From Dromiciops gliroides (taxonomy: Eukaryota; Chordata; Mammalia; Microbiotheria; Microbiotheriidae): a stretch of 64,000 nt of DNA. Location of the stretch: NCBI RefSeq assembly GCF_019393635.1, contig NC_057867.1, positions 68,265,492-68,329,491 of the forward strand, read 5' to 3'. The notes below the pieces were generated by a model. That model did not search any database. It had not been told where the DNA came from and was given only the letters and a program-made list of their open reading frames with translations. The translations under genes and the position numbers were made by a program. Shown here in pieces: positions 36,401 through 50,300 of this stretch (the stretch's first letter is position 1; every line of letters starts with the position of its first letter).

Positions 36401-39400
36401 TATTAGAGGCCAGACTTGAACTTGGGTCTTTCTGACTCCAGGCTCAGGGCCCTATCCACTATACTACCTAGCTGCCCATCAAGAGAGAACAACTATCCAA
36501 CATTGGTATAGAATCTGTATTTACAAATGAGCTTTTTAAAAGGTTAGTAACCTTTGACTAACATTGTCAAAAGAGTAAGAGAAAAATAGTGTGACGCAGG
36601 CAAAGAGCACCGGACTTGAGAATCAGAAGACTTGGTCTTGACTCTTAACACTTTTTGTATGACCAGGGGCAAAGTCACTTAATCTTATTGAGTGAGGCTC
36701 AATTTTCCTTAACTGTAATACAGGGGAAATCCTTGCAATACATATACCTCCGCAGGGTTGTTGTGAAGAAAGCACTTTGGGAATATTAAAGCATTTTAGA
36801 AATCACCCTAAACTGCTGGTCTTCTGCTTATTAAGCTCCACTTAAAGCAGCCTATACTCACCTAAAATGACAAAGCAAAGAAAGAAAAAGACTTTAAAAA
36901 TCCCTGACTACCACTAATGCTCTCTCATCTCCTCCTGACTGAACAATCAGTGTGTCCAGGCAGCTCTGCGTATTAGTGAGTTCCCAAGCTGATGAAGGCC
37001 CCTGGAAGCAGGGAAGGCTTTAGCAGTAGGAGCTGCTCCAATAGCCTCAGGCTCCCTGAGGTGGGAGCCAGGAAGCTGTGGCTTCTATTTCACTATCCTA
37101 TCAGGGAAGATGGCATGCTGAGAGCAACCAGAGAATCCCGGGAAGCAACAGCAGGAGGTCTTAGATATAGCCTAAAGAGATCACAGAATGCAGAAGTTGT
37201 CATTCAGAACATACTGTAAGAAGGTAATCACATAATCTCAAATTTGTAAAGGACAGAGAAAATCTAGCTTTGAATCTTACCTCTGATACTTACTACCCAC
37301 TCTACTAGCTGACAAGTTTCCCAAATATAAAATGAGGGAGTTAGATGAAATGATTTCTACGATTCTTTCCAGCCCCAAACCTAACCCACATTTGAACAAG
37401 ACGACCCTCTACAAAGCCCCTGCCAAAGGGTCACCCAATCTCTGCTTGAAGCTCCCTACTGAAGAAGCAGCCATGATTTGGGGAGACCAATCAATCTACT
37501 TCAGGATGGTGCCAATGGTTAGGAAGTTTTTCTTGACATCTGGCCTAAAGTAGCTTCTCTGCAACTTGTACCTACTGCTACCTGCTTCTGCTGTCTAAAG
37601 CTAAGCAAAACAAAGCTAATCCCTCTTTCACACAACAGTCCTTTGAATACTCTGAACACAGATGCCATGTCCCCAGTAGTTTTACTCTTCTCCCAACTAA
37701 AGACCCTGTTTTTACAAATGATCCACATATGACATTATCACAAGGCTCTTTATCATCCTGGTTATTTATTCTCCTTTGGCCCTCTCCAGCTTATTAATGC
37801 CCTCCTGAAAATGTGCCCAGAACTGACCATGATACTCTAGATGTGGTCTGAAGAAAGGGCAATCACTCCCCTCCTTCTAAGCACTATCCCTCTCTCAACA
37901 CTGCATAAGACTTCATTAGCTTTTCTTACCTGCCAACTTGAACTGGGATACATCTAGTACTGAAACAGATGCTAGAGGTGGAAGAAAACTGAGACAGTGG
38001 GGGTAAAGCCATGTTTAATATAAGACAAGAGAGAGGAGGTAACAGAACAACAATATAGCACCCTAGACATAGACATAGGCCTCAGAGTGAACAGCCTAGC
38101 CCGGTGAGGAATTCAATTGCATACAAAGACAGACAACATTTTACTGTCCTATTGTCACCAGACCTATGGTCTGGCATAATGAAAATTTCCTGGTTAATTT
38201 CAATAAAACACTGGTGTAAACCCTTTCGTTCAACCATTCAATCACACACACACACCCTCATTGAAAAGACTTTTCCATGCTTATCCTCTGACCAAAAGGT
38301 AAAAATTGTTTTTTTCGTTTTGTTTGAAAGAAGAAAATGCTAATGCAACAGTGTTACATGAAAAATGTGCTTCAAATTCACCATTCTGCATAGTTTCTCT
38401 TTTCTCTTTTGATTCTCCTATCATCATTCCAATTAAGAGGATAGACCAACAGACTCAAAGTGGCTCATACTCCAACCTAAGGTGTGTGTAATTATTTAAT
38501 ATCACCTATACAAGCAAATGAGCACAGCTAACACTGGATTAGTTATGGACAGTGCCAAAAGGGTAATAAATACTGCCTTCATTTTGAAGAGTTACAACCT
38601 AATGACTTGTAAAGAATTCCAAGAAAAGCCAAGGCCAGATAACTTCAAGGTAGGTTGTTTTCAAATGTAATCAAATGTATTTATTAACTGTGGCATTTAA
38701 GAGGTGTAAAAGGACATGGATGTCTTTCAGAAAAGGTATTAACATCAGAACTGACACAATTTTATAACAGCAAGAGCCCTTTATCAATCGAAGTAGTCAA
38801 AGAATATGAAGTTTTTAGAAAATGTTATTTGTTTTTACATCAAATTCCTCTTTACCCTGGGAGTCATCCTTCAAAAGAAGGAGTAAAAAACAAATATAAG
38901 AAAAGTAGCTCTGCAAGACCTTTCAACTGAGCCTGGCAAAGTATGCAATGTTCCACACCCATAGCACCCCCCTACCTCCTCCTAGGAAAAGAGGCACATT
39001 TTCTCATCTCTTCTTTGGAGCCAAATATGCTCATTATAATTACCCAGCACTTACTTTCTTCCTTATTGTTGTTGTTGGCATTTACCATGATATAGTAGTC
39101 ATTGCGTATGTTGCTTATCTTCCTTTGCTTTGGTTCACAGAAGTCTCCCCATGTTTCTTTTCAGTTTTTATATTCGAGGTAATATCCCGATCATTCATGT
39201 ACTAGAATTTGTTTAGTCATCTCGGAACTGATCAGCATCTACTTAGTTTCCTGTTCTTTACTACTAAAAAAGTACTGCTATAAAATGTTTAGTTTATGCT
39301 CTATTTTTTTTTCTTTTTGCTATTCCCTCTTTGGGTATGTATGCCAATTCATGAGATCTCTTGGTCCAAGTATATAGATGTTTTAGTACCTTTCTTGGCT

Positions 39401-42400
39401 TCACATTTATTTCCAGAACTGCTGAACCACTTTACAACTCCGCTAGAGGCTCACTCAGATGCTTCTCTCTCCACAACTCACCCCTTAAATACTGACTACT
39501 ACCATCTTTTATCATCTTGGCTAAGCTGTTGGGTGGTTAATAAAAGCATGAGAGTTTTTAATCTGCGTTTTTACTATAATGAAGAGTTTTCAAAAGAAGA
39601 ATGAAAAACAGTGACTTCAAGAAAACATGCTATAAATCACAAATAGTAAGAGAAATGCAAATTTAACCAACTAAAGTTTCACCTCACAACATGGAAATTG
39701 GCAGAAACAAAAAACTATAGGAATGGTCAATGTTGGAATGTCTACAAGATGACAGGCATGATGATAAAGGGTTGGAGGAGTAGTGAACTATTCTAACCAT
39801 TTGGTTTTCATTTGGAATCATCAAAGAAAAAGGGTCAATAAATGTAAAAACATTTGTAGGAACGCTCTGTAGAATAAAAAAATGCAAAGTGGGAGTTCAT
39901 CAATTTAGGAAGAGTTAAAAAACACTATGGTATAATGTAGTTACAGTACAGTAAGAGATGAGAAATATGAAAAATTCAGAGAAATGTGGGCAGAGTTGCA
40001 TGAACTGATGATGTAGAACAAGGAGAACACAACCCAGAAAGAACATACAGTGACTATCAAAACTCAAACTCACTAAAAATGAGCTGAAAACCAAGTAATG
40101 AAAAAGACAACAGTAAAGATCCCCCAAAAGAGCTGATGTTACTACATAGTTCCTCCTTCATAGCAGAGAGGTCAAAATATCAAATTCACTGTCACACATA
40201 GTCTCTGTATTATCTGGTTTTGCTTAATTGTTTTTCTTTATCATAATGTAAGGTTCAATCTAGATGGGGGGAGGGTGGGAAATGACTGATGAAAAGACAA
40301 AAGGCATCAATAACATTTCCATGAGAATTCAAATCTTTATAATTCACAAGCTACATGCATAAAATTTTAAAATTCCACTCACCTTTTTAATCTTGGTCTT
40401 TTCAGCTTTTTCTTCTTTATCACATTTTTTGGCATTCCTATTAAGTTCTTTTGCAGCAAACTTCAGGTTAAATAGGTGTTCTAAAACATATATATTAAGG
40501 CTCTTTTTTAAAAAAGGCATTGTTCCCAGGAGACCCACCAGGCAAAGGAGGGATTTGAGAAAAAGGAAATTTCTTGGTCCTTGCCCTGAACTGCATGCAC
40601 ATGTATTACTAAGTGCAAGCCCAGAGAAATTACTTCAAAGAACTTAGGATGTGATGGCCTTAGCATTTAAAATGTGCCAATTACATACAGTGGACACTTG
40701 TTAGCGTGGTGTTTATAACAAAGTACAAAACAAAAAGCAGGAAAAAAGGTCACATTTCTTAGTTTTAATTCCAGAGTAAAAAAAGTTTTGTTTTCTAAAA
40801 GAAATAATCATTTTTTAATTCTATGAAATTGTATTTTCTCCCTCTTCACACTTAAAAGAGAGTTTTCCAAGTTTTCTTTTGGTTTTCCAAGAGAAAACAA
40901 ACTTATCTTCTAGTAAAGATTATAAACTTCCTGTTAAATTGGGTATTTTCAATTCAGCTCTCCCTGGGAGTAAACATTGCATTTTGGGAAGTTGTATTAA
41001 CCATTTCAAGATATAAAGACACAAGTGTGCTACAGAAGTGACCTCAGTTTTTTAGAGCAAAGCTTCCCTAAGATTTTGGATTAACAAAAATAGTTTTTTG
41101 GTTAAATGCTAATTATAACTGAATGGCAGACTGCTTAGTAATTTGTGATAAAACTTCAGTCAAATTGATATATATACGTATATGTATATACATATATATG
41201 TATATTAATAATCCATGGGAATATTATTAAGTCTTTACCAATCATTCAGTTCAACTGACATTTATTAAGCCGCTACTATACAAGGTATAATGCTAGGCCT
41301 TGAGGATACAAAGTTAGAAAACAGAAACATGGCACTGGAAGGCACCTCTGAGGGCATCAAGTCTAAGCCACACCCAAACAAAAATCCCTTCACAGCGTGC
41401 CTAATAGGTGTGTAACCAGCCTCAACTTTTTCCGGAGCTTTCACACTCCTTATGCTAATCTTAGAAGACCATGCTGCATCTACTTTTCTGCATTTCGTTG
41501 TGAGTTTCCCATTCCTCTGGGGCCAACTTCCCCTGCTGAATTTCAGTCTACAAGATTCTATCTTACCCTATTTCAAATTTTAGGGATGTTGCCAAATTGC
41601 ACTGGTAAAGCGAACTTTCTCATTCAGGAGGTTCCTATATCAATGAAATCACAGTTGTCTAGTCCCTAGTAGCACAGCGGCTGGAGCGCTGGTCCTGAAG
41701 TCAGGAATACCTGAGTTCAAATTTGGCCTTAGACACATCCTAGCTTTGGGACCTGGGCATACCACATAATCTGTCTGCCTCAGGTTTCTCATCTATAAAA
41801 TGGGGATAGTAACAGCACCTAGCTCCCAAGGTTCTTGTGAGGATCAAATGAGATAATATTTGTAAAGGGCTTAGCACAGTGCCTGGCACATAGGGAAATG
41901 CTTGTTTCCTTCCTTTCTCCCTACCCTGATCCTGAAGGAAAGCCCATGCCCAACTTTCCTCTCCTCTATCACAAATTCTGTGATGGAAAGGTTACTTTTC
42001 CCCAAAGTTCCTATCCTTCCCAGCTCAGCAGCAACATTCTCTGGTTTCTCTAGCAATCTGAAGAGTGCCAAGCAAGCCAATAAATTATTAGCTACTCTTC
42101 TTTTGGCATGGAGATTGCCCCAGAGGTCTAGATAATTCAAGTCACCCATCGAGACCATTTCATGTCCCTGTGCCAGGCATGTGATTTATTTCCTGAACTT
42201 CTCATCCACTTCTTTCAGTCTAGGCATTCTATAGCAGATGTGTCAAATTTTCAACGGAGTGCACTGGAACCAGATTAAAATATAACTGGAAAATATTTAA
42301 CAAAATGAATAAAAATACAACACAACCTAGACATTGTTAGTTTGTGGTGTTCTATGTCAATACATACATATAGGGAACTGTTTCTATATGAGTATGACAT

Positions 42401-45400
42401 CACTAGTCTAGAGTATGTGGCTGATAAACATATCTAAATGTTCTTCGCTTCAAGTTTCTAAATTTTCTGAAATGCTTAGGGCCACTATGATATCCTTCCT
42501 TACCACTCACCCCTTTCACATGAATTGTTTTTCTTAAGTAAAGTGTCCCCTTCCAGAACTAGACTCAAGGCAGAAGTTCCATTATATAAAATCTCAGTGA
42601 TACCCATAAGGTCAAATTGGCTTCTTAGTGTTAGGGTCTCTAGTTCATCTTACAGATGAGGAATACTGGGAAATACAGAGTTCAAAGTAATTTGTCTAAG
42701 GTCACTAAGCTAGTCAAGAGCAGAGATGGGGATGGAAACTAGGTCTCTGGACTTCAATGTCACTGCTTTTTTCACTGTTTCAGAAAATTTTGTGATGGAA
42801 AGTAGACCTTACATTAACAGCTCATCCCTAACTACCCCAAACATCTGAATCTACATATATAAGGAGAACGTCAACAAGTGGCATCAAGTTTCCATGTAAA
42901 TACTTGCAATAAATTTCTTGAAAATGCTCTATAATTATCATTTAACATCTATTGTACAAATCTTTTTCATGACCATTTTATACTATAGCCTCAAGCCAAT
43001 GCCTCATTACAGCACAGAGGTGACCCCTTGTTCTCACGTAGAATAATAGTACCTACTTCGATGCCTGAAGTAATAGAGTGAATCTCTCAAGAGTCAAATC
43101 TTGGAATCTGTATGCCTTCATCAAATCATTTCACACATTAGAGAAACAATCAAATCCCATCAAAAGCCACAATGCATTCCAACCTATTATGAGATTTTCG
43201 TTTTCCCCTCCTCATGCCACTTTTCCCCACTGATCTTTTTTTTTTCATTTCTAGCCAAGATATACTTAAGGCTGGGAATGCCCTCTCTGCCAGGATATGT
43301 AAGGCCTGGAGTTCTGCCCTTCTTAAATTCCTCAAGCCTTTCATTCTGTCCCAAGATTTTCACAAACCTGGTGAACTGGCACCTAACAGTGTCCAATCTG
43401 GACATGTCCAATAGGTTACTTTTTATCTTGAAATCCTTCATTCAAAAGGCTTAGAACTATCTGTATCCCTTCAAAAGAACTAAAACGTTGACACAATTGT
43501 GGAAACTAACAACAAAGCAAATATTAAGTATTTTTATTGAGCAGCTATATGCAAGGTATTATATACTAAGTGGGGTTCCCCCACTTTGACTATACCACAT
43601 TAGGCATTTTATGTGAAAGAAGCTGATTTGTAATAGACTGTGTAGAAAATTCAAGGGGGCATACCTGCACAAAGTACTCAAAAGTGAAATGTAAGCCAAT
43701 TCTTCGGTGTTTGTTTTTTAACAGTAAGCCCTATGATCAGATAATCCATTTATTAGCATAATAAGATTATTGCTAAGGTCCTGCCTGCTAGAGGGGAGTC
43801 ATTTTCTCTTGAGTGCTGGGGTTTTAACAACTATTTTAATACTTCATGCTCTTGAACAGACTTAGGAATTACAGTTTCAAGGATCATAATGAATTTGGTT
43901 TGCAAAGGAATTGACCTTGGTTGGCAGCAAAAACATTCTAACTATTCAAAGTACTTCACAGACTGTAACAATGATTAGCAAAATATAGTATCATGGGAAT
44001 ATTGATTAAATCAAATGCAGATGGGTCAGGCAGCCATGCTCTATCAGAGTCCTTCTTTCTCCTTCATGTAGATAAACAATCTGAGCAATCCCAAAGCCAG
44101 AACAAACATCCCTTTAAGAAAGAAAAATGATCTAGCTGACTCTCCTAGTTTAAGAAGGGTAATCCTAAATTGACTTAGCCTAGATTTTAGGAAGAAGCAT
44201 CCTGGATAAAAGCATTTAGGCAAATAGGAAAACTGTGGCCCTTCCCACAAGCTCTGGGTCACCGCAAGAGGGAAAAAGCAACAATAGGTTAGAGCCTAAA
44301 CTCTGGGTCCTCCAAGAAGGGCTTTTCTCTGGATTCTCTTGGTCCACTGAAGTAATTTGTTTACTAAAGCAAGTTTTTCACAAGCAGATGAGGGAGAAGA
44401 TTAAATTCCATTTTCTGAATTTTGGTTAAACAGCACAATTGTCCTGAACAGAAAACGACTCTAGGAGTTAAGAACCCTACCCCTAAAAGTTCCAAAACCC
44501 ACAGCAAGAAGAACTAGATAAAAGACACAGGGTTGCTTAACTAGTCCCATTTGGTAGCTGTGAGTTATAGCCACTTTTAGCAGTGGCAAAGTTTGCTTTT
44601 TTGTTTTTGCTATGACATAGTAAGTACTTTGGTGAAGGAAGCTGATTTCAATAGTGTCAGTCATTAGAGAATCCAACACCATGTGTATAGAAAGTATCCA
44701 AGTGTAAAAAGCTAGCTTTCGGTCAGATAGGATCCTTTTGTTTCTGTTCGCAGGCATAAGATTGATCTCCAGAAAAACATTAGCACTGTAGCTGTCTGGG
44801 CTATGCAGATAACCTTCTGTATACAGACTAGGGATGTTTCCCCCCTCCTTGGCTGTAGAGAGAAATTCTATTTATCGAAAGTCATTTTTCTACTGATTCA
44901 TTGGCTTTCTACTACAGTATTTTCTACTGCAGTAACACCTCATTTATCTCCCATCCCCAGGGAACAAGGTCTTCCACAGAAATGAATTTTCCAGATAACT
45001 GAAGCATAGCCTTTTAAAGTAGCATTTTAAAAAGCCATTTTAAATCAAAGTCTTCTGTGAATACATTACACTTCCCTGATTCCTTAAAACAGGGTGTAGT
45101 GAACAAAGTCTGACCTTTGCCTTATGACCCTGACTCACCATGAACACCATCACTTAATAGGCTGGGCTTCTCTCTCTTTCTCTGATGTCAAGCTGTCAGC
45201 TGTCCCTATGCCTGCCTCAGTCACTCCTTCTAATGGTGGTCTGAGAAATAAAAAAAGCAATGGTTACAATTGTGTATAAAGTGAAAGTCAATAAGCTCCA
45301 AATGGTGGCCTCGGGGATTCTCTGACAGATGAAAGTACAGGGGCATTAAGGCAGTAGGTTTTATTACAACAGCTCAGAGGGTTTTTTCTTCTCCTTGTGA

Positions 45401-47287
45401 TTCTCTGACATTATTCTGACCATAGAACAGGAAGACTAGAAGTCAAGTCAAGTCAATAAAAGCATTTTTTAAGTGCCAGCAACTGTGCTAAATGCTAGAG
45501 ATGTAAAGAAAGGCAATGCAAAAAAGCAGTCCCTATTCTTTTTTTTTTTTTTTTTTAGTGAGGCAATGAGGGTTAAGTGACTTGCCCAGGGTCACACAGG
45601 TAGCAAGTGTTAAGTGTCTGAGGCTGGATTTGAACTCAGGTACTCCTGACTCCAGGGCCAGTGCTCTATCCACTGTACCACCTAGCTGCCCCCAGCAGTC
45701 CCTATTCTTAAGGAGGTCAGTCTCATGGGGGAGACAACAGGCAAACAACCACATACAAGCAAGGTACATACAGCATAGTTTGGCAGTAATCCCTGAGGGA
45801 TGGCATTAAGGTGAAGAAAGGCTTCTCACTGAAGGTAGAACTTGAGCTGAGATTTGAAGGAAACCAGGAGCCTGAGATGAGGAGGGAGAGTTCTAGGCCT
45901 TAGAGTTCTAATCCAGTTCTAATCTAGTCCTCATTAGAGGACCAGAGAGGGGCTCAAGGTCCTATCCTGAATGATTATAGTTCTCAGAAGTCTGACCACT
46001 CAATAAATGGACTGAAACTGGCCCTAACTTTTAGAGCTTCTGTGTTCATAGTTATCATCTCAATGACTTTCAAGTCTTCAGCTAGGTAGTTGATAAAGAG
46101 CTTCAATGACAACAGAAACTGGGCACCCTCATTCCCACCCAAGTGTTTCTTCTGAGAGAGGATAGAAAATTGATACATCGGGGGGCAGCTAGGTGGTGCA
46201 GTGGATAAAGCACCGGCCCTGGATTCAGAGGACCTGAGTTCAAATCCGGCCTCAGACACTTAACACTTACTAGCTGTGTGACCCTGGGCAAGTCACTTAA
46301 CCCCCATTGCCCCGCAAAAAAAAAAAAAGTTGCCATTTGGGGCAGCGAGGTGGCGCAGTGGATAGAGCACCTCTCTGGATTCAGGAGGACCTGAGTTAAA
46401 ATCCAGCCTCAGACACTTAACACTTGCTAGCTGTGTGACCCTGGGCAAGTCACTTAACCCCAATTGCCTCACAAAAAAAAGAAAGGAAAAAGAAAAATAG
46501 AACTGATAAATCAAGTAGCCCTGGAACTATGTTATCAATCAATTGATAAATATTTACTAAGCATCTACCATGTGTCAGGCACGGTGCCAGGCACTGCTAG
46601 GATTCCCAAAAAAAAGCCAAAAGATAGTCCCTGCCCTCACAGAGCTTACAATCTAATGGGAGAGACAACATGAAAACAAATATATACAAAGCAAGCTATA
46701 TACAAAGATACCTAGAAAATAATTAACAGAGAAAAGGCACTGGAATTAAGAGGAATTTGGAGAAGGCTTCATGTAGAAGGTAGGATGTTAAGGTAGCCAG
46801 GGATGCCAGTAGTCACAGCAGAAGAGAGAGAGCATTCCAGGCATAGGGGACAGCCAGAGAGAATGCCCAGAGCCAAAAGATGGAGTGTCTTGTTCATTGA
46901 ACATCCAGGAGGCCAGTGTCAGTGGATTGAAGAATATGAGTCAAAGAGTAAGGAGTAAGAAGACTGGAAGAGTAGTAGGGGGCTAAGTTACGAAGGGCTT
47001 TGAATGCCAAACAGAATTTTGTATTTGTTACTGGAAGTAACAGGGATGCACTGGAGTTTACTGAGTGGTGCCATAACATGATCAGACCTGTGCTTTAGGA
47101 ACAACATGTTAGTGGCCAAATGGAGGATGGACTGGAGTGGAAAGAGATTTGAGGAGGGCTGACTCACCAGCAGGCTACTGTAATAATCAAGAGGGTCTGT
47201 ACCAAAGTGGTGGCAGTGTCAGAGGAGAGAAGGGGATATATTTGAGAGATGTTACAAAGGTGAAATCACAGGCCTTGGCAACAGCTC

Positions 47288-47328
<41 letters not shown>

Positions 47329-50300
47329 ATAGAGAGAGAGAGCGAGAGAGCGAGCGAGCGAGGAGTCCCAGATGACTCCTAGGTTGTGAGTCTGAGGGAA
47401 TAGGACAACCTTCTACAGTAACTGAAGATATGTGGGGGGAAGGTTTAGGGGGAAAGATAATGAGTTATGTTTTGGACATACTGAGTTAAGATATCTACTG
47501 GACATCTGGCTTAAGATGTCTGAAAGGCAGAGATGTGAGACAGGAGAAAGATTCGAAAATCATCAGCATACAGATGATAATGAAATCCACAGAAGCTGAA
47601 GAGATCACCAAATGAATTAGAATAGCAGAAGAAGAGGGCCTAGGAAAGAACCCTGAGGGGCACCTATAGTTAAAGGGAGTGATCTGGAAGAAGATCCAGC
47701 AAAGGAGACAGAAAAGAAGCAGGCAGATAGGTAGGAAAACTTAGAAAAAGGATAGTATCAAGGACAGTGTGATCAACTGTGTCAAAGACTGCAGGGAGGT
47801 CAAGGAGCATGAGGACTGAGTAAAGATCAATGGATTTGGCAACTAAGAGATCATTAGTAACTATGGAGAGAATAGTTCTGATAGAATGATAAACTCTGGA
47901 GCCAGATTATAAGGATTTAAGAAGAGAGTGAAAAGAAAGTAGAGACAACTAATTGTAGATTACCTTTTTGAGAAGTTTAACTACAAAGGGCAGGAGAGAT
48001 ACAGGACAATGGTTAGCAGGGATGGAGGGATCTAGCGAAGGTTTTTTCAGGATGGAGAGATGGGTATGTTTGTAGGCAGCAGGAAATGAGCCAGTTGGGA
48101 GGGAGAGACCGAAAATAACTGAGTGGAGATAGATGAAAGAGCAGCAAGACATTAGAGGACATGGGATGGAATGAGATTGCTTGAACGAGTAGAGGAGTTG
48201 GCCTTGGTAAGGAGAAGGCCACTTCATCATGTGAGACAGGGGTAAAGGAGGAGAGAAGAGGAAGTTCATGATGACTGTACTCAATTTTCTCTATAAAATA
48301 TGTCAAGGTTCTCAGCTCAAGAATAAGGGAAAGGGGAACCACGAGCAGTTTGATGAGGGATGGGAAGGTTGTGGAAAGTGGAATAGTGAGCTAAGGAAGG
48401 TATATGTAGGACTGGCTAGAAACAATATGGGCCCAGTTGAGGTTATGTAACAAATTTGTAGTGGACTTGGTCAGAATGGTCCATGGGGAGGCCAAAAAAA
48501 TTGAAATGACAAGGCACAGAATGCTTCTTTCCCTAAAGTGGATTGAGACCCTTTGAGGATAGAACCCCTGCCTTGTTCTGTTGACTGATGTAAGTAGACA
48601 GACCTAGAAGGGGAGCCCCGATGGTGCTATTTTTCTTAACCTCTTTTTTTTTTTTTAGTGAGGCAATTGGGGTTAAGTGACTTCCCAGGGTCACACAGCT
48701 AGTAAGTGTTAAGTGTCTGAGGCTGGATTTGAACTCAGGTACTCCCGACTCCAAGGCCAGTGCTCTATCCACTGCGTCACCTAGCTGCCCCTTTTCTTAA
48801 CCTCTTATAAGTGCTTTAAAGGGATCAGTCATTTGTAGTTAGCACCTTCCTTGTGTAGAAAAGCCCAGCTGGTCACATGGTTTTTTAAGTGGAATAGTCA
48901 ATTTTATTTTTGAAGTGGGGTTTCCTTATACTGATCATAGGGCTAGAAAGCTCATTCTCACTTCCCCATTTCTGAATTAGGAAGTGTATTATCAAGTGAA
49001 AAGAAATTAAAGGAACCAAGTAAGATAAGAGCCAAAAGTAGACCTAAGAAATGCTGAATGTCACTGACAGGTCAAAGGAAAGGAGGGGAAAGAAAAAAGG
49101 AATAGGAAATGGAATGGGGTTTAGAAGGAAAGAAGTCAATGTGTTAAGAAATGGTAGAATGCCTCTAACAATCCTCACAATACAACTTAGTCCAATCAGT
49201 TTCCATATAGGTTGCAAATATGAGACTAGGGAAAAGAGTTTTCATGTATACATCTTTACTTCCTTTCCCCTCTTTATTTCCTGAATCGGTCTCCCTGTGT
49301 GGATGTGGAGATAAGCTAGAAGTTTAAAGAGGGATGGATAAGGAGAACTGGGGAGAGAGTCATTACTGAACAAAAATCATGAGGATATCAGATTTAGGTC
49401 AACATTCTCACTTTTCAGACTCAAATTTTAACTTTCATACTCAATTACCAAGAAATGCTCTGCAAAAGGTGCTAAATAAGGTACTATAAATTTTCCTTAC
49501 TAATCCACTTAATATTTATTATAAAATCTGACATCCCACTGGCTAGGCCAAGTATTGATATTACCCCAAACATTCAAATATATTTATCTTTTCCTAAAAG
49601 TCTCAGTCTATTAAACTTAATAATCAGCAGCTAGGTGGCACATAGCATAGAGTACTGGAGTCAGAAAGATCTGAATTAAAATTCAGCCTCAGGCACTCAA
49701 TAGCAAGTCACGTGTAACCAGTTTGTCTCCATTTCTTATCAGTTAAAATGGGGAGAATAACAGCACCCACCTCCCAGGCTGGTTGTGAGGATTAAATGAG
49801 ATAACATCTGGAATGGGCTTTGAACAGTGCCAGGCACATATTAAATGCTATATGAATAGTAGTTATTTTATTAAATTTAACACAACAGTAACAAAACCAC
49901 CCTGTTTGCTGGTCTCTTTTTTCCTCAGTTTCCTTATCTGTAAAACAGGGACAATAACAGCACCTACCTTACAGGTGCCATATTTGTAAAGGGTAGGCAC
50001 ATTGCCTGGCAAATTCTAAGTGCTACATAAATGTTTATTCCCTTCCCTCCTTCTGAACTTCTTTTGACTCTCCTGTATTAAAAAAAAAAAACAACTCTGA
50101 TGCTCTTTTCCTTTTCTTCTTTATTTGTACCATTACCATCTATCAACTCTCTCCAACCCTTCCTTGAAAGCTCTCCCTTGTAACCAATCAGGAGAGTCAA
50201 GTGAAACAAACATCACCTGGGCCAGGTCTATATGAATGTCCTTTTCTGCACTTCTATTCCATCATACTTTGCCAAGTGGTAGGAAGCACGAGCTATTGTC

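Larger units (their letters stand above)
36184..40382. other. CHMP1B: CHMP1B intron 2, repeat-rich
   Basis: Contains MAR1-type SINE (-) at 36275-36478, CORE-SINE (+) at 36585-36800, a CR1/L3-like decayed LINE (-) at about 37330-37950, and L1 3' pieces in opposite orientations at about 39040-40290. 38000-39030 is unrecognised. Confidence 0.6.
45421..48500 (-). mobile_element. L2 LINE, longest antisense copy, with three SINE insertions
   Basis: The L2 3' end lies near 45440 and 46530, and the internal region runs to about 48500. The minus frame 48284-47949 keeps '[13 protein letters not shown]' and '[16 protein letters not shown]', the reverse transcriptase N-terminal block of L2. Inactive (many stops). 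Confidence 0.85.

Noticed and set aside
39040-40290. Single twin-primed (5'-inverted) L1
   Set aside because: The two opposite segments appear to cover overlapping parts of L1, so two separate insertions explain them better.
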